Below, in pieces: positions 53,301-63,940 of a stretch of 64,000 nucleotides of DNA. The notes beneath the pieces were generated by a model. The model did no database searches. It was not told the DNA's origin and saw nothing but the letters and a program-made list of their open reading frames with translations. The stretch covers positions 3,664,201 to 3,728,200 of the forward strand of contig OX453276.1 of NCBI GenBank assembly GCA_949710005.1, read 5' to 3'. Within the stretch, counting starts at the first letter, position 1. Each line of letters opens with the position of its first letter. The translations under genes and the position numbers were made by a program. Source of the DNA: Ricordea florida. Its lineage: Eukaryota > Cnidaria > Anthozoa > Corallimorpharia > Ricordeidae.

Positions 53301-56300
53301 TGGTACTGATTCTCTCCTTCATTGTAAACATTTCTGCTTACCTCGCCAATGTAACCGCGCACCTTGTTCACTTTTGAGTCAGAACTCTCTGGTAGGGATC
53401 CCAGGCCAATTCTAAGTAAAAATGATTAAACAACAAATCTGTTAGTTGTGTGCTATACCAACTGCTCTGCCCAAGGAAACCACCTCTATACTTGACTACT
53501 CCCTTAAATCAAATGCGTGGGATTTTCATTACGCAAGCGACTTCCGATCGAAGATTTCCGAAGATTGTCGGAAGTGCCGAACGTTGTCCTTGTCCGACCT
53601 TCGAACACCTCCGAAGTTATTTGAAGCTTTTCTGATGGCTCTTGAAACGCGACAAGATTACCCTGCTGTGGACACAAAGTCAACATTAAGCTCTTCTTGG
53701 AAATTTTCGTCCGGATTTGTGAGTAAGGCGTGAGAAATTGTCCTCGATGCGTGGGTTCGATGTCTGAGAGACTCACGCATAATGCGTGAAAGTTGGCAGG
53801 TAGACACTTCATGCAATTGAGTAGAACAACATAATGAAGAGTAAAAATTCTTCTGTTGGCATTTTCGTAATTTTACCGTGCTCAAAATTACCTTGTAACA
53901 TCAAACGCATTGTTTGATCCGTCGATAAAAAATGTACTTCGATCAATGGAGAACTCAGCTCGTGAAAACTGCCGCTCAAAGCACGTGACTCTACACCATA
54001 TTTCAGAGGGCCTCCCTATGTCCTCAGATTCCTGTGTGCAAGACAACAAAAAGTGAACAGCAAATAAAATAGCTTCTGCTTGTTTTACTTCACAGTGTGG
54101 TTCTATCTTTTCATTCGTGGATCAAACAATTTTTGGAAAGCTACTGAACAGTACTGTACTGTGGTACTATTTGTTTTACTATACAGTGTGGTTCTAACTT
54201 TTTTATCTGTGGATCAAACCATGCAGTGTGACCATTCTTTGGAAAGCTACTGAACAGTACTGTACTGTGGTACTATTTGTTTTACTATACAGTGTGGTTC
54301 TAACTTTTTCATCTGTGGATCAAACCATGCAGTGTGACCATTCTTTAGAAAGCTACTGAACAGTACTGTACTGTGGTACTATTTGTTTTACTATACAGTG
54401 TGGTTCTAACTTTTTCATCTGTGTATCAAACCATGTAGTGTGACCATTCTTTGTAAAGCTACTGAACAGTACTGTACTGTGGTACTGTTTGTTTTACTAT
54501 ACAGTGTGGTTCTACCTTTTTCATCTGTGGATCCAACCATGCAGTGTGACCATTCTTTGGAAAGCTACTGAACAGTACTGTACTGTGGTACTATTTGTTT
54601 TACTATACAGTGTGGTTCTAACATTTTCATCTGTGTATCAAACCATGTAGTGTGACCATTCTTTGTAAAGCTACTGAACAGTACTGTACTGTGGTACTGT
54701 TTGTTCTACTATACAGTGTGGTTCTACCTTTTTCATCCGTGGATCAAACCATCCAGTGTGACCATTCTTTGGAAAGCTACTTAAGAGTACTGTACTGTGG
54801 TACTATTTGTTTTACTATACAGTGTGGTTTATAAGTTAAGTTGAATCTGTTTCGCAGCTTGTTTCGCTGTATGATGTGGTTGTAGTGTGGTTTGGCACCA
54901 AATGTTCCCTAAAAGGAAACAATTCCCGTTTGAACCCTTAAATATTTTAGTTAGGTGTAAAGTTTAGTGTAAACAGTTGGCAGATCATTTTTGTAGTTCT
55001 GGGCAAACAATCAAAGAGGCAACGACCGAGAGTGAGGACGTGTACTAACAACTGAAAAATTCGACTCCACGGACACAACAGACAAGTTGGATTCTCTGTG
55101 TTGCGGTGACATGGGTCGCGTTGGGGAGTCTGGGCCGAACACGTCCGTCAGAGAGCTCACAGATAAGTCAGAGACTTTTTCCTGAAGAGAAGGTGGACGC
55201 GGGGATGTTTGACCAGCGGCATCAGGCTCATCTAGATCTGTACAAGAAACGCTTTGTAAGTAAGGACAGGGAGAAATGTTACTTTTACACTCGCAAAGCC
55301 AAAATTTAAGTCATATGGTGAAGTTTTTCTAAGCTTTAACTGCAAACTAAATACAATATACCTTTAGCCACTGACGCTGGGCTTCGCTGATCCAACACAG
55401 CCGGGCTCCATGGTTTCCTTTGCACGCCCTACAGCTCACAAAGACACAATGTAAATAAAAATGACAGCAAACTTGTTATTAAATAAATCTAACGTTACTT
55501 ATAACATAGCTTGGTAAAGCGCGCCCTATAATTGGCTAATACGCACGGTCCATTCGCCCATGGGTTGCATGTTGACGTATGATTGTGAAGTTCTGAAGTC
55601 TTATGTTATAAACGAAATGGTAAACGCAGCAGCTGTGCAACCATCGAGTTATGGATGCACTTGGGAGGTTTACTAAGCACTCAAGAAGCTGGAGATTCTA
55701 CCGGCTGCGCCTCAAGCATCTCTTTCGCTTCTTTCGTGTTTAGCAACCTCACGCGTGCATCCATAACTCGATGTCTGCACGCTGCACGTTTACCTTTTCT
55801 TCAAGAAACTGACTTGACGCCGGCTCAAACGACTTGGGGATATAACGAACACGACATGATGTGTTAATGACCTGGGTTATTGACCAAGCGTGCCGTCAGG
55901 GTGGCTGCATATTGACCGGGTGCTCTATTCATTCTGATGGAATGCGATGCAGTGCGGTGAGGGTAAAAGACGGAATGAGTTTGCGGAATGGCATGTGGCA
56001 TGACTTGCGGAATGGCATAACTATACTTGAGGAATGGCAAATGGCATAATTATGCCGAATGTAATTTTTTAAAAATAAATTATACTAAAAAAGCGCGCCA
56101 ATTTTTTGTTTTTAAGGAATCATACACAAGTATAGAACCTGATTAAACAGGAAAATAATAACAGTACCTATAATGAAATTGAACCACGTAGTAAAACACG
56201 TTCATGTCTTCCATTGAGTTTTTATAGTCTTCGTAATGGCGGGCGAAAAGCAAGTCTCCTTCGCAGCCCGAACCTGGGAGCGTTGCGTGATTTCAGTCCG

Positions 56301-59300
56301 AGCGGCTGAGAAGAAGACTTTCCAAAAGAAAGGACAATAGACAGGAACAGACTTTTAATGAAACAACTCGTAAATATGTACCGTACTTTACTCCATCGAT
56401 CGTTTAACCCGTGATGGATAAGGACAAGTAGATATGCTTGAGACTGGATACAACCGAGTGCTCATTACCGAGGCTGAGATGACATCCGCCAAAACTTGCC
56501 TTTCCGTCTCGATGTTTTGGTCAAACATGTAGTAGCACGAAGTGGACCAAGTTGTATCCGAGGCATTGTATGGCTCTGACTAAAAGTGATAAACCGTCCA
56601 CAGAAGCGGAAAGCCTTAGCATTGGCCGCCAAACTCTTTTCGTCAAATCCGTGAATTAGAACAGCATACGTGAAAAAAAATTGGCGCGCTTTTTTAGTAC
56701 AATTTATTTTTAAAAAATTACATTCGGCATAATTATGCCATTCCGCAAGTATTATTATGCCATTCCGCAAGTCATGCCACATGCCATTCCGCAAAGTCAT
56801 TCCTCCTTTTACCCTCACCGGATGCAGTGCCGGTCAACACAGAGGTAAAAATTAAAGGGGCCATAGAGAATTCAGATTCTGTACCTCGTTTCGTTTACGC
56901 ATCTCTCGCGTGTCTTCTTCCATTACTTGGTTTGAAATGTGCTGGAACAAGCCCTCGCTTTGACTGCCAAGCTAAAAGTAAACAGTTTTAATTCTTTAAC
57001 ACCGTCACATCTCAACTGTCGCAATATGTGATTCGCAGTGTGGTTCTAACTTTTTCATCTGTGGATCAAACAATGCAGTGTGACCATTTTCTGGAAAGCT
57101 ACTTAACAGCACTATACTGTGATACTGCTTTGTAATACCCTCTCATTTTATCCATGATGCCTTAGTCTAAGAACCATGTTAGTCAGCAATGTTGAAATCT
57201 GATTAAACATCTACAGTTGTACTTGTGGTCTATTACAATTATACAGTGTGGTTCTAACTTTTTTATCTGTGGATCAAACCATGCAGTGTGATCATTCTTT
57301 GTAAAGCTACTGAACAGTACTGTACTGTGGTACAGTTTGTTTTACTATACAGTGCGGTTCTAACTTTTTCACCTGTGGATCAAACCATGCATTGTGACCA
57401 TTCTTTGGAAAGCTACTTAACAGTACTGTACTGTGGTACTGTTTGTTTTACTATACAGTGCGGTTCTAACTTTTTCACCTGTGGATCAAACCATGCATTG
57501 TGACCATTCTTTGGAAAGCTACTTAACAGTACTGTACTGTGGTACTATTGGAAAATGAAGTGAAAATAAGATGCTGTATAGGCGCTTAAATCGTCAGCTC
57601 ACCGCAGCAAGGAAGTCAGAGACTGTCTTCTTTTGTACACCTTTGAGGTGAACCAGTCTTTTGTAGAGCTTCCTGGCGTACCAACCCCTAAGTACTAATA
57701 ACACAACACACATTATCCTTGTACGTTCAACACTGTAGACTACGAGCACCCATCTTCTTATTTTTTCTTCCGCAGAAAGAAAACTCAAGCGAGAGAGGAA
57801 AATTAGCCTTGCAAAATAAAAATAGGAACTGCCCATTCCACACCAACACTGCGACCATTCTTAGGAAAGCTACTGCATAGTACGTTTTGGCTCCGATGTG
57901 ATCACAACTCCAATTAAAAAATTACTATGCAATGTTCCTACAATTGAAAAAGTCCCCTTGGGTCATTTTGGCGGGCAAACGTAATAACTGCCGGCTCAAA
58001 AAGGCGGGAAAACTTGACCGACGTCATGTTCTAATGGCGAAAAAACCTGAAATCCGTCGTTTACGTAAGGAAATCTTACAATTCATAGTCTTTGTAATGT
58101 AAATTCTTGCTAATTAGCAGAAGCGGTAAACATTTTTCATATCCCTCAACATTTTTTACGTTTGCACATGTTTCTTTTTATCTTTGACAGCTAACCACCG
58201 CTTTAAACTGGAGTCTGCATCCGCAAGTTTGTTTTATACGCATAATTGATACATGGAATAATTTGCCTAAAGAAATTGCTAAGGCGAAAAATTGAAACAT
58301 TTTTAAGAACAGACTGAGATGTTATCTAAAGGTGGGATCAATGTAAGTATCTGGGCAACTGTACACCTACCCCTCCCCTAACACAACATTAACGCTAACG
58401 TTTTAAACTTATTATAACTTGTTGCGTTAGGGGAGGAGTAGGTGCACAGTTGCCTAGATACTTACATTGATCCTAAAGGTGTAGTATTTTGTATTTTAAA
58501 ATAGACGTAAATTATTTCTGTTATTAATTATCTTTTGGACGTGATAAACTAGAAAGGGACAACCTCTTTGATCTCCCTTTCACCCTATTTCAATGAAATT
58601 GAAAAAATCCAGCTTGTGCAAGGTAAGTGATTCCACTCTTTAAAAATCAATAAACTAAACTGACCGGTTGGCTCAGCTGGTGGAACACCGGACTATCGTG
58701 CAATGACGTCTGTAAATGGTTAGACTATCTAGTGTTCTCGGATTAGGACGATAAACGGTAGGTCCCGTCTCACAACCCTTGTTCGTATAAACGTACGTAT
58801 TCTGAACGAGCTTATATAGCTACTAGACGTTACGTCTATATACATATATACATAAAGTATCGATTTTACATTTACATTTATACATTTATCCCACGTCCCC
58901 TCGGGGCTCATCAGTGAAATATTACAATTCTTTCCCGGGGGTGAGATCAGACGTCAGCCTGGCAAGGAGCCTCTGGCAGTCGCTACCAGTCCACATTTGA
59001 TCTCACCCCGGCCAAACCACAACACAGGCAACTTCATCCTTACTGTTCGCGAACAGTGTGTGGGTTCTTTAAAGTCTGCAGTGAGATGGATGGGACCTCC
59101 GTGATAGCTGTGACACGTCATAGAACAATATAGCCAATAGCAAGAGAGGTTCTATTTTAGCGCATAGGCTGTGACGCAATACCATAGAATATAACTATTG
59201 TAACAGGATTTTAGTACAATGATCAGAAGAATTGTTTGTCTAAGTTTAAGCACGTTTAAGTAATTTTGTTGCCTCGCGAGCAGAAAATCTGCATTGGGCG

Positions 59301-62300
59301 TTATAGCCACATCCTGTGACGAATATCAAATAAACATGACACAGCTTGCAAACAGATAAAGCAATCGATTGTTAGTGGTTTCCTGATCATTGTAATCGGA
59401 ACATACTTGGTAATTATCAAAGAATAATTGTAGCCCACGTTAAGGAAACTAGTATCAACCACAAGCGCTATGCGTTAGAAGCTTAGGAAAGACTGCAGAG
59501 AAACAATGGTGAGCCTTAGTCAACTTAGGTTTGCGGCCGGACTTACGTACCCAAGGCGTTTACGCCCAGTGATGATGAAACCCAGTGAATATTGTAATTT
59601 GAAGTCAGAACTTTCAAGGCGATAAGATTGATCAGAACGAATGTACGAACGAGGTTGCAATAAAGTAGAGAAAACGACAGATACAGTCCTGAATGTTTGT
59701 TGAACCAGCCAGCGCGGGAGATTCCGCAAAAATAACAGCACTTATTATTCATTCAAAATATTTCCCCGATTCTGATTGGCTAAAAGCACGCGTTTAATTC
59801 ACCATAACCAGTTACTGATGACCAAATTTGGAAGAATTTTGACTTTTACGAGGAAATGACGTCAAAAATGCAGCGTTTTCGCAGGTTAAGGCACCGTTAA
59901 CCGGGAAGACCTGCGGACGAGCTTGTGTTATTTTGTTGTTATGTTATATTGCTGGTGGGTGTGAAATTTGTGAAAATAAAGCTCATTTTCTCCTTTAAGT
60001 GTTTGAAAATAGTTTGATAAATAATAAAGCAATTAATGAATTCGGCTTTCGTAGGATATGAAGAATTAAGCGGATCTCGGAAGGGTGTTATGATAACACC
60101 TTCCTCGATCCGCTTAATTCTTCATATCCTACTCAGCCTCATTCATTAATTGCTAATTACCACTGGTCAATGATATTCATAACGTAATAGGTCTTTCCTC
60201 TCATAGAGGTCACAAGTATCATGCTACAAACGTCCCACGAAGCCATTGCGAACAAGGGTTATGAGATGGGACCTACGGTTTATCGTCCTTATCCGAGAAT
60301 ACCAGGAAGTCTAGCCATTTACAGATGTCACTGCAAAGGCAGAACTTTCTCCTCAGTAATTTTAAGACCCTGACTGATGGTCCGGCCGAGGTTCGAACCT
60401 ACGACCTCCCGCACGATAATCGCTTGCTCTACCAAATGAGCTAACCGGTCGGCGTTTGATTGGTATATTGAAACTGAATTAACACTATCACTCACAGAAC
60501 ACAACTTAAGTGATATTTTTGAAAAAGATTAATCTCCTCTATCTTGTTAAGCTAAAGTAGAAAGGAACCTCTGGTATTCGTCGAAAATCTTGAAAAAGTT
60601 AATACTCTGTCACATACAGTGGTACACTATGGTGCACTTTACAGTGAAAGATAATGTTATTTCAGGGGCCGGCTTTTTTTCTATTGAGGTATAAGATGCC
60701 ATAAAAAAACAAAATCCAAACGGTACCTTTCTGAATTATGGTCGCACAAGAGTTCACTCGGTCCATCAATGCGTTCAATCTATCCATGCACCCACAGGAC
60801 AGAAATACCTGTTCGTAAGACACAACAGAATGAAACGTCTGTTCCTGTATACCACATAGCATTTCTGAGAGAGTTTAAACTTTCCACTTCATAGGGTTAA
60901 CACTTGCTAACTTTTTCCGAGACAAGCACGCGAGATTTTCGTCTCGTCATGACCGGGATATCCAAACACGCCCAAGCAACTTCCGAAGATTTTCGACAAT
61001 TGTCCGAATGCTTCCGAACGTTGCCGAAAATCTCGGGGCAGTTGTGAGAAATTTTCCTCGATGCGTGAGAGCGCTGCCTTCGGTCGCAGGCCAGAGACTC
61101 ACGCATAATGAGTGCCGGTAATTTGGCAGTTGGATGGGACTCAAGACAAAAATCCTCTCACCTTAGTTTTACCAATCTTCCATCCTCTGGGATCAAACAG
61201 TTTGCGCAGCATTTTTTCGCAGGTCTGTGATGCGTTTTTGGCGACAGGATTACTGTGCAAACCAACCAAGAAGCCAAACCTGATGAAAGAGAACAACAGA
61301 AACCAACACCGAATGACAACTAAATAGAACTGTAGTTTATAAAACAACAGAAACGGTGAAAAGTGCGAGTCCTCTACATCTCAAGGGAAAACTCAGAAAA
61401 AAAGCAGATCTGAGTTCTCCTCAATAGGAGTCGCACCTACGACCTTCTGATTACTAGTTAGGACGCTCTACAACTGAACTATAGAAGACTCGTGGAAACA
61501 GGGTCGAACCGACGACCTTCCGATTACTAGTTAGGACGCTCTATCACTGAACTATAGGAGACTCGTGGGAACAGGGTCGAACCGACGACCTTCCGATTAC
61601 TAGTTCGGGTGCTCTACCACTGAGCTATAGGAGACTCGTGGGAACAGGGTCGAACCGACGACCTTCCGATTACTAGTTCGGGTGCTCTACCACTGAGCTA
61701 TAGGAGACTCGTGGGAACAGGGTCGAACCGACGACCTTCCGATTACTAGTTCGCGCGCTCTACCACTGAGCTATAGGAGACTCGTGGGAACAGGGTCGAA
61801 CCGACGACCTTTCGATTACTAGTTTGGTCGCTCTACCACTGAGCTATAGGAGACTCGTGGGAACAGGGTCGAACCGACGACCTTCCGATTACTAGTTAGG
61901 ACGCTCTACCACTGAGCTATAGGAGACTCGTGGGAACAGGGTCGAACCGACGACCTTCCGATTACTAGTTCGGACGCTCTACCACTGAGTTGTAGGAGAC
62001 TCGTGGGAGCAAGGCCATTAAACTAGGTTCATAAGACAAACATCCTACACACTGATAGGATTTGAATGTCAAAGTGAATGGGTGCTTATAATGAAGAACT
62101 AGATCAGAACCAGAAGGTCGTATGTCGTAGATCGGCTCCTACGCACAAGGAATATATCGGAGGCCCGCGAAAAGAATCAGAGAAAACGAAGAGAGTCCGA
62201 GGTATTGCGATTATTTGCCGAAAGGTTCTCTTGTTACTTAAGGACGGACTTACAAACTTATAGAATTGTATCTATGGGTTCAACAAGGTACCCGTAGATA

Positions 62301-63931
62301 CAAAAACGAGTCGTTTAACATCAGATATCCAAACACCTCACCGCGTGCTAGATTTAATAAGCCTTTCTCTTGTTTCTAGGATATTATTCAATTCAAACCT
62401 GTGAATGAAATTGGGGAACCGCATCCATATTGGAAACCCCACGCTCCTCGCATGCGCAGTCAGCACCACGACTGCTGACCTGGCCTGGATGAGAACCGTG
62501 TCGTGATCAAACTGATCCGAGGACTGGTAGTGGTTGGGTTTGATACATCTGTAACAAAAAGAAGATAACAGTGACAAATTTTCAAACAACTCACTGGAAA
62601 AAAAAGCAGATAACTGTCTCTAGTAGTCTGAACAAAATCTCACTCAGGCACAACAAAATTTCCTGATATAACTTACCCTAAAATTATGACTCTACCATCT
62701 GACTTTGTTGATTATTTCGAGCCATTATCCTCTCAGTAATATGAATTGAACAAACCAAATAGCATATCCTTTTCATTTGTCTGTGTTATTATGGAAAACA
62801 GGTGACTAAAAATGCTCAAAACTTGCAGTGAAACAGCTGGCCATTCTCCTTATTTCCCTTCTAGTCTCAAATATCAATATTTTATTACTCGGGCGCGAGT
62901 CTAGGTTTTTGTGGCCTATCAATAAATCTATCTATCTATCAGTATCTATCTATATACGTCGCCAATGTGCAGCAGAGCAAGGACTGAGGACGAGCCTTCA
63001 ACACGAGTTGAAGCTCAGTTGAAGCACTGTTTAGCAATCAGAGGACGATTCAAAATAATATTTTCCGAGCAATTATGGCGACTTCCTTTCCTTGTGAGAC
63101 GCTCAAAATGCATACAGACGCACACGCCGTTCGCGTGGGACCCACACTAAAACATGTTAAGCGTCAGTTTCGAACCGGGTCGTTTTGCGATCTCAAAAGA
63201 CAAATAAACTTAAATGGAACTCAAATGAACTCAAATGAGATCAAATGTTACTTAGAGACTCCTTAGAGATACTTAGAGGAAAAAAACAAATACTAACTTT
63301 TTGGAAGGCAGGGATGGTACAATTCTATGAATGCCACAGAAAAACAGACGCTTGCGTAGCACCTAATCACACAGGTAGAGCTGCGTGCTCTGCATGTGCG
63401 TGAGTAGCCCTTGATTCGAAAGTCTAGTTGTTATCAATATCAGAACGAACAATGGACAACAGTAAACTTTTTCTTAATCAAAGGCATCCTATGGAAAGCT
63501 CGTGGAGCAAAAAGGGCTTCGTGTCGTGTCCCACTGCACGTTGCCGAACTTGAGCCGCACAAAGATCACGTGGCATATTCCAAATTTTGATTGGCCGCCG
63601 AATAAGAACCTTTTGACGATCTTGAGACGATGGGGTTCCGAATATTCCGAACATCCTGATTTCCTCATCCACTACAATAGCTCTTCACCTAATTTCCACG
63701 AGCTAAAAAACGAAAAACACTAGGTAAATGGGTACGTTTTTGGGGTGGACCACAGTTACAATCAGGGGCAAAGCACTTCAATATAACCCTTGGGAAACTA
63801 AAGATTTCAACATGAATGTGCGTAACTAGCCTGGATAAAAAATACCTACAGGGAGCGTAAATGTAGAAACTTTACCTCACAAAGTGAACATCGCAGGCCA
63901 AGACCTTGCGCATCAACTCTGCTATGGAATT
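46848..63931 (-). CDS. Unconventional myosin with C-terminal MH2 domain (3' part)
   Basis: Spliced gene whose 5' end lies beyond the window. Exons from 5' to 3' are 63876-63931, 62399-62548, 61162-61279, 60727-60808, 57603-57687, 56885-56971, 55362-55428, 55161-55237 (3' limit uncertain), 53892-54031, 53342-53411, 52882-52956, 49075-49267 and 46848-47341. The first three give myosin motor signatures: DVHFVR joined to CIKPN, and GWKIGKTK joined to VFLS, the converter end. IQ-like sequence follows (ATIIQK, RGWYARKLYKRL), then a linker, then an MH2 domain, then a Lys-rich tail. Phases agree at every junction except 60727 to 57687, where one small IQ exon seems to be missing from my model. I cannot name the myosin class. 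Confidence 0.8.
47679..48465. other. Myosin intron sequence without recognisable features
   Basis: I see no gene, tandem repeat or TIR element here. It contains short promoter-like AT stretches and nothing that I would call. Confidence 0.4.
48470..48665 (+). pseudogene. LINE 3'-end remnant
   Basis: The plus frame reads LALWKPTTGRMYKGRRALTY and INTILKDTNLESADELHRAR. The W-x-P-x-x-G-x-x-x-x-G-R-x-x-x-T-Y-x-x-x-L-x-x-D-T pattern is common at the C-terminus of CR1/L2-like reverse transcriptase ORFs. Only this end remains. Antisense to the myosin gene. Confidence 0.6.
49075..54031 (-). CDS. MH2 (SMAD-type) domain exons of the myosin gene
   Basis: Exon 53892-54031 (EIWCRVTCFERQFSRAEFSI), exon 53342-53411 (IGLGSLPESSDSKVNKVRGY), exon 52882-52956 (GIKIATDEECNVWVTRKSKK) and exon 49075-49267 (SASVFISFVKDGKEDVETPC then WVQLD). 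The order W-C-x-V-x-x-F-E, LG-L-x(n)-R-x-x-IG-x-G-I, VWV...VYV, ISFVK-G...TPCW-x-x-L follows the MH2 fold of SMAD proteins from start to end. The usual loop between VYVK and the VFDWESF segment is short, so one exon might be missed. MH2 is a phosphoserine-binding and trimerisation domain in SMADs; whether this copy binds phosphopeptides is unknown. Confidence 0.82.
49735..50391. mobile_element. 657-bp TIR element with subterminal TTCGCCTACA repeats and 8-bp duplication
   Basis: Flanked by GGACGACG at 49727-49734 and 50392-50399. Arms of about 165 bp: GGTCGTTTCGCCTACAGGAT at the left end and its complement near the right end. At least six direct copies of (A/T)TTCGCCTACA lie at regular spacing in each arm. 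Non-coding. An 8-bp duplication fits hAT or P-type transposases acting in trans. Confidence 0.8.
52306..52445. mobile_element. Palindromic MITE, family ATCAATGTAAGTATCTG, copy 1
   Basis: 140 bp. Arms ATCAATGTAAGTATCTGGGC and the complement near the right end. Same family as 58335-58473. Confidence 0.75.
54075..54832 (+). repeat. 107-bp tandem repeat array (about 7 units)
   Basis: Units with ATACAGTGTGGTTCTAACTT and GGAAAGCTACTGAACAGTAC recur every 107 bp (for example 54181 and 54288). This is the longest array of a family seen in five places in the window. In a myosin intron. Confidence 0.9.
55161..56971 (-). CDS. Myosin tail linker exons
   Basis: Exon 56885-56971 (LGSQSEGLFQHISNQVMEED), exon 55362-55428 (GVQRKPWSPAVLDQRSPASV) and exon 55161-55237 (LDEPDAAGQTSPRPPSLQEK). 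Phases 0/0, 0/1 and 1/0 join correctly. The last exon's frame stays open past the chosen GTGAGC donor into Ser-rich sequence, so its 3' limit is uncertain. No domain. Confidence 0.6.
55505..55800 (+). repeat. Dispersed repeat, copy B
   Basis: Shares GTGCAACCATCGAGTTATGG, CTCAAGCATCTC and ATTGGCTAATACGC-like segments with 42965-43240, partly in inverted order. It has internal inverted copies of the CATAACTCGATG segment. Confidence 0.55.
55955..56820. mobile_element. 866-bp TIR element with 9-bp duplication (Mutator-like)
   Basis: Flanked by GATGCAGTG at 55946-55954 and 56821-56829. Ends CGGTGAGGGTAAAAG and TTTTACCCTCACCG. Arms of about 150 bp with repeats of ATGCCATTCCGCAAG. A 9-bp duplication is typical of Mutator-type transposition. 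No transposase; the minus ORF 56465-56818 covers the right arm and is not a gene. Confidence 0.8.
57030..57545 (+). repeat. 107-bp repeat family, split array
   Basis: About four units, with unrelated sequence between the first unit and the rest (57130-57235). Confidence 0.8.
57603..60808 (-). CDS. Myosin IQ-region exons
   Basis: Exon 60727-60808 starts VFLSCGCMDRLNALMDRVNS and ends SCATIIQK. Exon 57603-57687 reads GWYARKLYKRLVHLKGVQKK. Together they give at least one IQ motif (calmodulin or light-chain binding). The first ends in phase 1 and the second begins in phase 2, so an exon of length 3n+1 should lie between 57688 and 60726; I could not find it. Confidence 0.7.
58335..58473. mobile_element. 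Palindromic MITE, family ATCAATGTAAGTATCTG, copy 2
   Basis: Ends GGATCAATG and CATTGATCC, flanked by TAAAGGTG at 58327-58334 and 58474-58481 (8-bp duplication). 139 bp. It gives the true ends of the family. Confidence 0.85.
58661..58788 (+). mobile_element. tRNA-derived SINE, plus-strand copy (internally deleted)
   Basis: tRNA-like head TGACCGGTTGGCTCAGCTGG (A box), then the body end CTCGGATTAGGACGATAAAC and GTAGGTCCCGTCTCACAACC. The middle part seen in the copy at 60245-60454, including the B box, is missing. Confidence 0.7.
60028..60154. mobile_element. 127-bp near-perfect palindromic MITE
   Basis: Arms AGCAATTAATGAATTCGGCT / GCCTCATTCATTAATTGCT, with a long inner stem GTAGGATATGAAGAATTAAG and its complement. 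Confidence 0.8.
60245..60454 (-). mobile_element. tRNA-derived SINE, minus-strand copy
   Basis: On the minus strand it reads CGCCGACCGGTTAGCTCATT, TGGTAGAGCAAG (A box) and GTAGGTTCGAACCTCGG (B box), then the body ending in the same ACGATAAACCGTAGGTCCCA segment as the plus copy at 58.7 kb. Confidence 0.8.
61162..63931 (-). CDS. Myosin motor C-terminal exons
   Basis: Exon 63876-63931 (ELMRKVLACDVHFVR), exon 62399-62548 (CIKPNHYQSSDQFDHDTVLI, GFPIWMRFPNFIHR) and exon 61162-61279 (CEKMLRKLFDPRGWKIGKTK). HFVRCIKPN is a diagnostic myosin motor motif before the relay and converter, and KIGKTKVF marks the end of the motor. The reading FPIWMRFPNF replaces the usual FPIR pattern, so the class is divergent. 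The span includes introns. Confidence 0.9.
61400..62010 (-). repeat. Tandem array of 8 tRNA-like units (about 73 bp each)
   Basis: Each minus-strand unit carries an A box (TAGCTCAGTGGTAGAGC), an anticodon-like CTAGTAA loop (AGT, Thr-like) and a B box (GGTTCGACCCTG). Acceptor and T stems do not pair and the anticodon loop has an extra base, so these are tRNA-derived SINE units rather than working tRNA genes. The array is followed by GCAAGGCCATTAAACTAGGT, the same body as at 39.8-40.0 kb. Confidence 0.8.
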
Positions 63932-63940
63932 CTAAGGAGT

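Noticed and set aside
56465-56818. 117-aa minus ORF
   Set aside because: Lies over the right arm of the 9-bp-TSD element and reads through its repeats.
61400-62010. Cluster of functional tRNA-Thr(AGT) genes
   Set aside because: Acceptor and T stems do not pair and the anticodon loop has eight bases. Better read as tRNA-derived repeats.
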